Origin: Glaciecola sp.
GTDB lineage: Bacteria > Pseudomonadota > Gammaproteobacteria > Enterobacterales > Alteromonadaceae
Direction: 5' to 3'
Length of the DNA stretch: 37,759 bases
NCBI GenBank assembly: GCA_023268935.1
Contig: JALRKK010000050.1
Location: forward strand, 1-37,759
Shown in pieces: positions 1 to 6,982 of the stretch. Below the pieces are notes generated by a model that made no database searches, was not told the DNA's origin, and saw only the letters and a program-made list of their open reading frames with translations. Position 1 is the stretch's first letter. Each line of letters begins with the position of its first letter. The position numbers and the translations under genes were made by a program.

Positions 1-1126
1 CAATGCCATCTTGCGATTGTCTGCGCAGCATATCCGCACCATCAACGAGATAAGTTTTATCAAAGCGCTGTGTCAGCTCAGAGATGACAATATTGAGCTC
101 ACCAGGGGCGCGAAAGCGCAAGGCATCATAATCTTTTGCAAGACCAAAGTGCTGACGTGCCAGCTGAGTGTCTCCATTTTTCAAATAAGCTTGCGCAAGA
201 CGGTAATTCACCGTGGCATGGAAGGGGTGTTGCTTGTGTAAGGCTTTTAGCGTGTCAAGATGTGTACTGCCAAGCTTCGCACGGTCAGTGTCGTTCAATG
301 CATAGCTATCCGCAAAAGGGGCTTGGTCTTTATCATTGGCCGTCAGAGTCGACAAATATACCGGAATATCCCCAGCATTAAAGGTGGCTAAGACCTTGCG
401 CATGTTATCCCGATATTGCTCAATCCCGCGATGATATGTAGGGCTGTCAAAGGCAATGTTGCGATTTTGGGCAACACTGGCCATCACGGTACGTGCACTG
501 TCAGGTGTATTTTCAATAGGTGATGTGCTGATCAAAGAGACGACAAGCTGGGTTAATCGCCACTGTTTGACCGATAAATACAGTGTGTTGAGTCGGTGAC
601 CACCTAAGCCTGCATAGGAAGAACCCACCCCCATGACGCCAAGGTATTCATTGTGTCCAGCATAGATATAGACGGCATCTGGGGCAAGCATCACCACCTC
701 TTGCGCAATATCGCGCAGTGCGTAGCTATTGATCGATGACATGGCAAGGTTAATAACTTCAATATTTTTGTCAGGATATAGGCCAGTAACACGCTGTTGC
801 AAGAAGGCAGCAGGTGCGCCAAACCGCCCATAGGGAAAACCGGCCATGGATGAGCCGCCTAGGGTGATAATACGCAAGGTATCGGCTGGTTTTTGCTTCA
901 AAAAATACTGTGTGTCTGGCGCGACCGCTGGTGCGTGGTCAGGATGTAAGACAAAGCGCTGGATGAGGTTAGGATTGGGCATGACATAGCCAGCTTGTCC
1001 TTTGACCGGCACAACGAGCGGGGTAGTTTGGCCAAAGCCAACCAAACGCAGTAGACCTTCAGCAGACAACAATAACAGTACTGGAATGACGAAGATGGCA
1101 ATTAGGTAAAAGGCAAGTTTGCGCAT
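1..1126 (-). CDS. SGNH/GDSL hydrolase with TPR-like region (partial, 3' end outside window)
   Basis: The minus strand is open from an ATG at 1126 to the left edge, about 375 codons, so the C terminus is missing. Residues 1-30 form one N-terminal membrane segment or signal anchor (MRKLAFYLIAIFVIPVLLLL). Residues 89-96 read LGGSSMAG, the nucleophile block of SGNH hydrolases. Further on, YAGHNEYLG resembles the block III position of this family. The part before the edge (around LAQAYLKNGDTQLARQHF) looks like a tetratricopeptide repeat. This hydrolase-plus-TPR type is often found beside NodU-type carbamoyltransferase, SxtJ and DUF5989 genes, and here it diverges from them across a 139-base gap. 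A role in esterifying or de-esterifying a surface glycan is an inference; the true substrate is unknown. Confidence 0.8.
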   Translation of the reverse strand, partial: MRKLAFYLIAIFVIPVLLLLSAEGLLRLVGFGQTTPLVVPVKGQAGYVMPNPNLIQRFVLHPDHAPAVAPDTQYFLKQKPADTLRIITLGGSSMAGFPYGRFGAPAAFLQQRVTGLYPDKNIEVINLAMSSINSYALRDIAQEVVMLAPDAVYIYAGHNEYLGVMGVGSSYAGLGGHRLNTLYLSVKQWRLTQLVVSLISTSPIENTPDSARTVMASVAQNRNIAFDSPTYHRGIEQYRDNMRKVLATFNAGDIPVYLSTLTANDKDQAPFADSYALNDTDRAKLGSTHLDTLKALHKQHPFHATVNYRLAQAYLKNGDTQLARQHFGLAKDYDALRFRAPGELNIVISELTQRFDKTYLVDGADMLRRQSQDGI

Positions 1127-1265
1127 GTAATGGGAATTTTTAATTATTATGATTTACATGTTGTTAGGATAATCAGAGCATTACAAAATCACAACAAAAG
1201 ATTAACCTTTTTGTGTAAGCGTGGCACAATGGGTTATTAGACTGACAAAACCAATAATAACATTC

Positions 1266-3050
1266 ATGTCGCAATACGTGCTTGGGATCTCCGCTTTTTA
1301 TCACGACAGTGCCGCCGCCATTATTTGCGACGGTGTGATTGTGGCCGCAGCGCAAGAAGAACGCTTTAGCCGAATCAAACACGATGCGTCATTTCCATCC
1401 CATGCCATTGCCTATTGTTTAGCCGAGGCCGGTGTTTTACTAAGAGATTGCGATGCGATTGTCTTTTATGACAAGCCACTGCTCAAGTTTGAGCGTTTGT
1501 TAGAGACTTATCTTGCCCATGCCCCGCGAGGGTTTATCAGTTTCAGTCGCGCATTGCCCGTCTGGCTCAAAGAAAAGCTTTATTTTAAACAGCTGCTAAG
1601 GCGAGAGTGCCGGACGCTGGCTGGGCTGGATAAAAAGGCACCTTTGCCTCCCATTGCGTTTTCCGAACATCATCTATCACACGCGGCGTCTGGGTTTTAT
1701 CCCTCACCGTTTGAGCAAGCGGTGGTGTTGTGCTTGGATGGGGTCGGCGAATGGGCGACGACCAGTGCGTGGATTGGCGAAGGTCAAACCTTGAGTCCAC
1801 TGTGGGAGTTGCATTTTCCGCACTCTTTGGGCCTGTTGTATTCAGCATTTACCTATTATTGTGGCTTTAAGGTCAATGCGGGAGAGTACAAGTTGATGGG
1901 GCTAGCGCCGTATGGCAAACCCGTGTACGCCGATATTATTAAGCGTCATCTCATTGATATCAAAGTCGATGGGAGTTTTGCGCTGAATCTGGATTATTTT
2001 GATTTTATGGTGGGCGAGCGCATGGCCAATCAGGCATTTTGTGCGCTGTTTGATGGTCCCGCCCTTGCGCACGATGCGCCTTTGCAACAAAAACACAAAG
2101 ATCTGGCGGCTTCCATTCAACAAGTGACCGAAGAAGTGGTGCTGGCAATGGCGATGCATCTCAAAGCCGAAACAGGGCTGACTAATCTATGTCTGGCCGG
2201 GGGTGTGGCACTAAATTGTGTCGCAAATGGGCGGTTACTACGCGAGGCTGGATTTGATGAGATATATGTTCAGCCTGCGGCGGGCGATGCGGGTGGCGCG
2301 CTAGGGGCTGCACTGGAGTATGCGTATCAGTCTGGCGCAATAACGCGTGAAATCAACGTATTACCGGCGCCTCAAGACAGCATGCAAGGCAGTCAGCTTG
2401 GCCCGGCATTTACTCAAGATGATATCAGGCAAGCTTGTGCTGAGTGGGGCGTGCAGTTTCGCGCGAATGTGACCCCTGAAGGGGTGGCACACTTGCTAAC
2501 GGAACAAGCCGTGGTGGGGTATTTTGCTGGTCGCATGGAATTTGGCCCTAGAGCGTTGGGGCATCGCTCTATTTTAGGCGACCCTCGCTGTCCGAACATG
2601 CAGTCGGTGATGAATTTAAAAATCAAACAACGCGAATCCTTTCGCCCCTTTGCTCCGATTGTGATGGATGCGCATGTTGCGGACTGGTTTTGCGATATTA
2701 CCTATAGCCCTTATATGCTGATGGTGGCGCAAGTTCAGCCAGAAAAACAATCAGAGTTGCCAGCCATTACCCATGTTGATGGCAGTGCGCGAGTACAAAC
2801 GGTACATCCGTCTCAGCCAGTGCATCAGGTATTGGAGGCGTTTTACGCCAAAACTGGCGTGCCGGTGTTGATAAATACGTCTTTTAATGTGCGCGGAGAA
2901 CCCCCTGTGTGCACACCGAGTGACGCCATCCGCTGTTTTTTGGCGACTGAAATGGATTATTTGTACATGGATGGGGTGCTGCTCGATAAACAAGCTATGC
3001 CAGATGCAGCCATGCAACGGGCGCAGGAGGTGACGTTTGCCAAAGACTAA
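1266..3050 (+). CDS. Carbamoyltransferase, NodU/CmcH (TobZ-like) family
   Basis: This protein of 594 residues should transfer a carbamoyl group from carbamoyl phosphate, through carbamoyl-AMP, to a hydroxyl on a sugar or small molecule. The N-terminal ASKHA-type domain opens with YVLGISAFYHDSAAA and continues with EERFSRIKHDASFP. LAGGVALNCVANGRL follows in the middle. The C-terminal YrdC-related half carries FGPRALGHRSILGDPR and INTSFNVRGEPPVCTP, both hallmarks of the family. I chose the ATG at 1266 because family members begin a few residues before LGISAFYHDS; an in-frame GTG at 1221 would add 15 residues with no family counterpart. No strong ribosome binding site precedes 1266. The stop overlaps the next gene by 14 bases, which points to translational coupling with the SxtJ-type protein. 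The acceptor is unknown. Confidence 0.93.
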   Translation: MSQYVLGISAFYHDSAAAIICDGVIVAAAQEERFSRIKHDASFPSHAIAYCLAEAGVLLRDCDAIVFYDKPLLKFERLLETYLAHAPRGFISFSRALPVWLKEKLYFKQLLRRECRTLAGLDKKAPLPPIAFSEHHLSHAASGFYPSPFEQAVVLCLDGVGEWATTSAWIGEGQTLSPLWELHFPHSLGLLYSAFTYYCGFKVNAGEYKLMGLAPYGKPVYADIIKRHLIDIKVDGSFALNLDYFDFMVGERMANQAFCALFDGPALAHDAPLQQKHKDLAASIQQVTEEVVLAMAMHLKAETGLTNLCLAGGVALNCVANGRLLREAGFDEIYVQPAAGDAGGALGAALEYAYQSGAITREINVLPAPQDSMQGSQLGPAFTQDDIRQACAEWGVQFRANVTPEGVAHLLTEQAVVGYFAGRMEFGPRALGHRSILGDPRCPNMQSVMNLKIKQRESFRPFAPIVMDAHVADWFCDITYSPYMLMVAQVQPEKQSELPAITHVDGSARVQTVHPSQPVHQVLEAFYAKTGVPVLINTSFNVRGEPPVCTPSDAIRCFLATEMDYLYMDGVLLDKQAMPDAAMQRAQEVTFAKD

Positions 3051-3495
3051 CGCTATAACCAATTGGTGGGCACAGCATCAATTGCCATTATGTGATAAAG
3101 ATGACAAACGCGGTTTGAGCGTGTTTTGTTGGCAATTCAGTGGCTTTGTCTGTCTGGTGTTCATGGGATTGTTGCCGTGGTTGTTCGATGGCCCAGTGCC
3201 ATATTGGCCCTTATATATCAGTGCGTATTTGTTGTTGATGCGCTCGATTTATTTGTCGGCGGTATATCCTGTGTATATCAGCTGGATGGTGATTGCATCG
3301 GTCTTAGCTTATACCAATACCAAAATCATTTTGCTGTTACTGTATGTGTGTTTGGTGATCCCGATGGGGCTGTTTAGCCAACTCACCAAGCGTCTAACTT
3401 ATCAAAAGCGTCCACAAGCAAACGAAGCTGATAGTTTTTATATTAAGCGTAGCCGAGAAGATATGCGCAAAGACCATATGCAGGACCCGTTTTAG
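3037..3495 (+). CDS. SxtJ-family membrane protein
   Basis: The 152-residue product has two or three hydrophobic membrane segments (about residues 30-52, 56-75 and 80-112) and ends in a charged tail with SFYIKRSREDMRK, the usual layout of SxtJ-family proteins. The family's biochemical role is unknown. Its members travel with NodU-type carbamoyltransferases, and here the gene overlaps the end of that gene by 14 bases. The start is a TTG at 3037, supported by a GGAGG at 3026-3030 six bases upstream; no in-frame ATG lies near a comparable site. A DUF5989 gene follows after 28 bases, so the three genes look like one operon. Confidence 0.82.
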   Translation: MPKTNAITNWWAQHQLPLCDKDDKRGLSVFCWQFSGFVCLVFMGLLPWLFDGPVPYWPLYISAYLLLMRSIYLSAVYPVYISWMVIASVLAYTNTKIILLLLYVCLVIPMGLFSQLTKRLTYQKRPQANEADSFYIKRSREDMRKDHMQDPF

Positions 3496-3523
3496 TCATG
3501 CTAGTTATCATAATGAGTGCAAT

Positions 3524-3676
3524 ATGAGTGAATTTTTATCTGATTTATGGGCGTTTTTGAAACATCGCAAAAAACTGTGGTTACTGCCCATTTTTATCTT
3601 TTTCGTGTTGCTCGGTGGGTTAGTTGTAGCCACACAGCAATCGAGTTTAGCTGGGTTTATTTATACGCTGTTTTAA
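3524..3676 (+). CDS. DUF5989 family small membrane protein
   Basis: This 50-residue protein starts MSEFLSDLWAFLKHRKKLW and ends SLAGFIYTLF, matching the short DUF5989 family found next to SxtJ and NodU-type carbamoyltransferase genes. It has a short amphipathic basic N terminus and one hydrophobic span (about residues 19-37). Function is unknown; the context suggests a membrane partner of the carbamoyltransferase/SxtJ pair. Its stop TAA (3674-3676) overlaps the stop of the convergent integron integrase (3675-3673 on the minus strand), so both genes end within the four bases TTAA. A decayed homologue sits on the other side of the integron at 6983-7073. Confidence 0.85.
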   Translation: MSEFLSDLWAFLKHRKKLWLLPIFIFFVLLGGLVVATQQSSLAGFIYTLF

Positions 3677-4701
3677 TTCTTATCAAACGGGCTGATGACT
3701 CCCGAGACGTGTTGCCCAATGACATGGGTGTAAATTTGGGTTGTGCGCACATCAGTATGGCCAAGTAGTTCTTGTACCGTGCGAATATCTGTACCGGATA
3801 AGAGCAACTGTGTGGCAAATGAATGTCTAAACGTGTGTGCAGTGACATGTTTGTTCACACCCGATTTGCGAACAGCCAGCTTCAGTGATTTGGTCAGTGC
3901 CGTATTGTGAAGATGATGTCGGCAATAGTATCCATCATAGGGGTGTTGGCAGCGTGTGGTCGAAGGGAATACATACTGCCACTTAAAGTCTGTAATGGCA
4001 TTTGGGTATTTTCTTGCAAGACTCGGTGGCAAACTTGTCATACCGTAGCCTTCAGCTAGATCTTTGGCATGAATTTTACGAACGTTCTTGATTTGTCGTT
4101 GTAAAGGTTCGATGAGTTTATTGGGTAGCAGGCTGGTTCTGTCTTTGTTTCCCTTGCCTCTGAAAATAAACACGGTGCGATTCTCAAAATCGATGTCTTT
4201 GATTCTTAACTTCAGAAGTTCTGTTTTTCTCAATCCACTGCCATATAGTATGGAAAACATCAGTTGATACTTTGGAGACATGTGCTGAATGATATTCATA
4301 GCCTCTTGATGTGAAAGCACCGTTGGCACTCTGCTAGGCGCTCTTGCTCGAACGGTATCAGGCAGTAGCACTAATTCTCTGTCAAAAATATGTTTGTACA
4401 TGAATACAATGGCGCATAAGGCTAAATTTTGGGTAGATGCAGTGACTTTTCTATTCACTGCTAGATAGTTTAAAAATTGCATAACCTCTTCTTCAGCAAG
4501 CCCTGCAGGGTGGCGTTTGTTGTGAAATAAAATAAAGCGTTTGATCCAAAAGAGATACGTCTTTTCTGTTTGGATTGAGTAATGCTTAGTCCTTAACACG
4601 TGTCGAATGCTTTCTAAGAATGGTGAGGTTGTCAAAATAAGAATTTTCCAGTTCTGAATTAAGGAAAATTGTATAAAAAATTCGACTGTCCTTATGACCA
4701 T
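3673..4701 (-). CDS. intI: Integron integrase (tyrosine recombinase)
   Basis: IntI recombines attI with attC sites to insert and excise gene cassettes. Numbering from the ATG at 4701 (342 residues), the catalytic set is complete: R158 in GSGLRKTE, a lysine in RGKGNKDR (181-188), H289 and R292 in HTFRHSF, H315 in LLGHTD, and nucleophile Y324 in IYTHV. Residues about 214-236 (LAEGYGMTSLPPSLARKYPN) are the extra segment that separates IntI from XerC/D-type recombinases. Family similarity begins only at about residue 25 (SPFLESIRHVLR), so the native start may be the TTG at 4635 and the first 22 residues may not be translated. The gene diverges from the cassette array, the canonical arrangement. 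Its stop is shared within TTAA with the DUF5989 gene. Confidence 0.92.
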   Translation of the reverse strand: MVIRTVEFFIQFSLIQNWKILILTTSPFLESIRHVLRTKHYSIQTEKTYLFWIKRFILFHNKRHPAGLAEEEVMQFLNYLAVNRKVTASTQNLALCAIVFMYKHIFDRELVLLPDTVRARAPSRVPTVLSHQEAMNIIQHMSPKYQLMFSILYGSGLRKTELLKLRIKDIDFENRTVFIFRGKGNKDRTSLLPNKLIEPLQRQIKNVRKIHAKDLAEGYGMTSLPPSLARKYPNAITDFKWQYVFPSTTRCQHPYDGYYCRHHLHNTALTKSLKLAVRKSGVNKHVTAHTFRHSFATQLLLSGTDIRTVQELLGHTDVRTTQIYTHVIGQHVSGVISPFDKN

Positions 4702-4970
4702 AAATCGCTGGGCTTTAGGGCAGTTTGATGATGTTGTTACTATGCGCTCAATATAATCACGGATATAACAATGGGATATGCTGGGTAAATGAGTGTGTCT
4801 GATATGGGTTTGTATTGCTGTTACATAGAACCCAATGTAACTACGAAAAAAAGTTGTGGTAATTACTTGTTAATGCGTTGTATGGTTTTGATATTGTTAA
4901 AATTATGTATAGCTTTGAGGGGGAAAGCAGTTATGTTTTACACAGAGTTCTACATAATATACTGTTAGGT
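4702..4970 (+). other. attI-like region and first recombination core (GTTAGGT at 4964-4970)
   Basis: This AT-rich stretch lies between intI and the first cassette, where attI and usually the cassette promoter Pc are found. The core GTTAGGT at 4964-4970 fits GTTRRRY and matches in reverse complement the ACCTAAC opening the first attC. I could not assign a convincing Pc: TTGATA at 4888-4893 and TATAGC at 4908-4913 are only 14 bases apart. No coding region is apparent here. Confidence 0.65.
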
Positions 4971-4983
4971 GCCTAGTCTAATT

Positions 4984-5394
4984 ATGAATGTACCGTTAAG
5001 AAACACGAGTCCTTATGGTTGGTGGGTGGCAACTTTAGTTGAGCGATTTGAATACGATCATGAGGATAAAAATAACCCTCGCCGAAGATGCAGAGCATGG
5101 ACAAACACTGTAATTTTTAAAGCGGAAGATAGAGAGGAAGCTTACAGCAAAGCCATTGAATATGGAGAGCTAATTAAGACGGACAAAAGTGATTGGAGTG
5201 ACGACAAAGGAAGGAAAGGAAAGTGGATCTTTGAGGGGCTATCGAGCCTTCTTCCTATTTACGACGAACTTGATCCTGAAGGGACTGAAATACTATTTGA
5301 AGATGATTTAAACGTCACTGTAGGCCGAGTCAAAGGCTGGGTTCGGGATAAAAAGGACTTAGAGGTATTTGATGATTCAGAGCAAAGCACCTAA
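4984..5394 (+). CDS. Integron cassette 1: DUF4288-like protein
   Basis: This is a soluble, charged protein of 136 residues. The layout of an N-terminal WWVATLVERFEY strand, a central FKAEDREEAYSKAIEYGE helix, a KWIFEGLSSLLPIYDEL strand and a closing EGTEILFEDD is that of DUF4288 proteins, whose function is unknown. The ATG at 4984 lies 13 bases after AGGTG, which is contributed by the recombination core itself; a GTG at 4969 inside the core is an alternative start. The stop TAA falls within the first bases of its attC, as is common for cassette genes. Confidence 0.72.
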   Translation: MNVPLRNTSPYGWWVATLVERFEYDHEDKNNPRRRCRAWTNTVIFKAEDREEAYSKAIEYGELIKTDKSDWSDDKGRKGKWIFEGLSSLLPIYDELDPEGTEILFEDDLNVTVGRVKGWVRDKKDLEVFDDSEQST

Positions 5395-5489
5395 CAAAAC
5401 GTTTAACAGAGATTATCAGCTCATGTCATGTCACTTGCATTCGCAACTGCCACGCCATAATCTATTAACTCGTTAACTAAGCGTTAGGC
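5389..5489 (+). repeat. attC site of cassette 1
   Basis: The site opens with the inverse core ACCTAAC (5389-5395) and closes with GTTAGGC (5483-5489). Inner complementary arms include AGATTAT on the left and ATAATCT on the right, flanking a central variable region. The folded bottom strand would be the substrate for IntI. The closing core belongs to the junction with cassette 2. Confidence 0.85.
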
Positions 5490-5501
5490 ATTCAGGACAG
5501 T

Positions 5502-5927
5502 ATGCAGATAAATTTAAACAATTCAGACCGCTTAGAGATTGAGTTACTTAGTAGAGGGGCTGCAAATTATATTTACGATTGTAATTTGTTAGTGTCATTA
5601 AAAACTTCTAATTCAGCGTTAACTCAAGAAGTCTGGGTAGATGGTTATGAGTTTAAATGTTTCCTTGAAGATCTGGAAAAACTGCAATCTACTTTAAATG
5701 GTGAAGCATTGATTACTTCTGAAAGTCCAGGGGAGTTATTAATATTAGTTAAATCTGTTGATACTTCTGGGCACTTTGCATTACAAGTTGAACTAGGAAG
5801 GCAGATTTTTATCGGTCCAGAACCTTTCTGGTCAAAAGTATCAAACGCATTTCCGTTAGAAACCGCATTTTTAGATGAAGTCTGTAAAGAATTTATCACC
5901 TCTTTCGCAGACATAAAGAATGCCTAA
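5502..5927 (+). CDS. Integron cassette 2: small protein of unknown function
   Basis: The ORF encodes 141 residues with no signal peptide or membrane segment. Alternating polar and hydrophobic stretches (LLVSLKTSN, EVWVDGYEFKCFLEDLEKL, GELLILVKSVD, FALQVELGRQIF) suggest a beta-rich fold with a short helix in the middle. The general layout recalls small WapI-type immunity-like proteins, but the similarity is too weak to name it. ATG at 5502 follows AGGACAG, and the stop lies inside its attC. I do not assign a function. Confidence 0.75.
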   Translation: MQINLNNSDRLEIELLSRGAANYIYDCNLLVSLKTSNSALTQEVWVDGYEFKCFLEDLEKLQSTLNGEALITSESPGELLILVKSVDTSGHFALQVELGRQIFIGPEPFWSKVSNAFPLETAFLDEVCKEFITSFADIKNA

Positions 5928-6022
5928 CAAACGCTTCAACAAAGGACGCAAAAAGCTTGGCTTGCGTCACTTCGTTCCTAATTTTAGCCAAGCCTTTTGC
6001 GCCTGTTAAGCGGGCGTTATAC
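5922..6022 (+). repeat. attC site of cassette 2
   Basis: The inverse core GCCTAAC (5922-5928) and the closing core GTTATAC (6016-6022) bracket a long imperfect palindrome. GGACGCAAAAAGCTTGGCT on the left pairs with AGCCAAGCCTTTTGCGCC on the right, leaving single unpaired bases as expected for extrahelical bases of attC. The ends (TAACAAACGC and GCGGGCGTTAT) resemble the Vibrio and Alteromonadales family of attC sites. Confidence 0.92.
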
Positions 6023-6038
6023 CTACTTGGAGATTTAG

Positions 6039-6569
6039 ATGTTTAATCGATTATGGATGATCATATTCATATTAACATCGTTTCAATCAGTTGCCTCTTT
6101 CATTGGACCTGATGGTAAACCTTACTCTGAAACTGAATACAGAAAAACTGATGGACATTTTGGCGCAGAACTTGTGATTACCCACAAGGAAGAAGAAGCA
6201 TTAAAGAACTGGAGCATAGAATCTAAAGGTGTTTACTTTCCAACTACCGATACTTTCTATAAAGGTAAAATAATAACTGCATTAGTTGTTTTTAAAGGTT
6301 GTCAAAAAATAGATAATAAATGTCAGTTATCCCAAAAACATCGCATAATTCAACCTGACGGTAAAGTGTATGCTGATATTCCTGAGAGTGAATTATGGTT
6401 TAACCGGCAGTCACCTCTAGATGGTTCTATTGGTTTAGGTGTCGATTATGTTCGTTTAATCGTTGAGCCACATGAGCAATTAGGTAATTATACTTTCGAG
6501 GTATCGGTTAAAGACTATCAGTCAAATAAAATACTCAAGTTATCTAAGACAATTATGGTAGTAGAGTAG
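6039..6569 (+). CDS. Integron cassette 3: predicted secreted protein of unknown function
   Basis: The 176-residue product begins with a signal peptide (MFNRLWMIIFILTSFQSVAS), so it probably acts in the periplasm. The body is beta-rich, with two cysteines (KGCQKIDNKCQ) close enough for a small disulfide loop. The C-terminal half (VRLIVEPHEQLGNYTFEVSV) looks like an immunoglobulin-type sandwich. I recognise no family. ATG at 6039 follows TTGGAG with good spacing. The stop precedes its attC by only a few bases. Confidence 0.78.
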   Translation: MFNRLWMIIFILTSFQSVASFIGPDGKPYSETEYRKTDGHFGAELVITHKEEEALKNWSIESKGVYFPTTDTFYKGKIITALVVFKGCQKIDNKCQLSQKHRIIQPDGKVYADIPESELWFNRQSPLDGSIGLGVDYVRLIVEPHEQLGNYTFEVSVKDYQSNKILKLSKTIMVVE

Positions 6570-6668
6570 GTATAACAAGCTGTTCAAGCGGGACTACTAA
6601 AGTTTGAGGCAGTTCAGCTAAGCTACACAATTTTAGCCAAACATCCCCCCCTTAACAGGGCCTAATAC
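6570..6668 (+). repeat. attC site of cassette 3, with a degenerate closing core
   Basis: The inverse core GTATAAC at 6570-6576 is intact and complements the left core of cassette 3. Arms such as GTTTGAGGC and GCCAAAC pair with one unpaired A. The closing core should read close to GTTATAC, but the sequence is GGGCCTAATAC, with two mismatches at the positions of the conserved G and T. Further cassette exchange at this junction is therefore probably impaired. Confidence 0.7.
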
Positions 6669-6752
6669 ATATTTAGGAGCATTGCTATTTTAATCCACGG
6701 AATTCAAAGTCAGCTAAATCTTAAGCCTCATTTCTATTCGGAATCTGCAAAA

Positions 6753-6980
6753 GTGGGTGGTGTTGGGTGTTTAATTGGAGGCGGTCTGGCGTTCTATCTG
6801 TTTTCATTCATTAGTACTTATTTTGGTGTGGCAAGTGATGTACCAATAAGGGAATATGATCAGACTATAGTAATCGCTCTATTATCTAGTTGCTTATTAA
6901 CGCTTATCATGTGCTTATATGTATTTTGTGCTGTAACTGCTTTTATTTATTATCGAACAAAGTTTAAAAAAGGTTATTGA
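6753..6980 (+). CDS. Cassette 4 remnant: small two-span membrane protein
   Basis: From a GTG at 6753 the ORF gives 75 residues with two hydrophobic spans (CLIGGGLAFYLFSFISTYF and TIVIALLSSCLLTLIMCLY) and a basic end. No family is recognised. The frame stays open upstream to 6666, and the best ribosome binding site (AGGAG, 6675-6679) sits seven bases before an ATT at 6687. The native start may therefore be a rare ATT or a mutated ATG, giving 97 residues. No attC follows; three bases after the stop the sequence becomes a broken DUF5989 copy. This suggests that the right end of the array was lost. Confidence 0.5.
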   Translation: MGGVGCLIGGGLAFYLFSFISTYFGVASDVPIREYDQTIVIALLSSCLLTLIMCLYVFCAVTAFIYYRTKFKKGY

Positions 6981-6982
6981 TA

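Larger units (their letters stand above)
3673..6980. mobile_element. Small chromosomal integron (intI, attI region, three complete cassettes, one remnant)
   Basis: The element consists of a leftward intI (3673-4701), an attI-like region up to the core site GTTAGGT at 4964, and cassettes read rightward. Complete cassettes run about 4965-5483, 5484-6016 and 6017-~6661. Each cassette's left core is the exact reverse complement of the inverse core that opens its own attC: GTTAGGT/ACCTAAC, GTTAGGC/GCCTAAC and GTTATAC/GTATAAC. This is what excision as a circle and reinsertion would produce. The array then passes a degenerate core near 6661 into a membrane-protein ORF with no attC after it. The cassettes look richer in A and T than the flanking genes, which fits acquired DNA. 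Confidence 0.88.

Noticed and set aside
1221-1265. Longer carbamoyltransferase start giving 15 more residues.
   Set aside because: Known family members begin close to LGISAFYHDS; the added residues have no counterpart.
4888-4913. TTGATA and TATAGC upstream of cassette 1 as the cassette promoter Pc.
   Set aside because: The spacer is 14 bases and the -10 box is poor; no better candidate was found, so Pc is left unassigned.
4969-4984. GTG at 4969 as start of cassette 1.
   Set aside because: It lies inside the recombination core and has no ribosome binding site, whereas the ATG at 4984 has AGGTG upstream.
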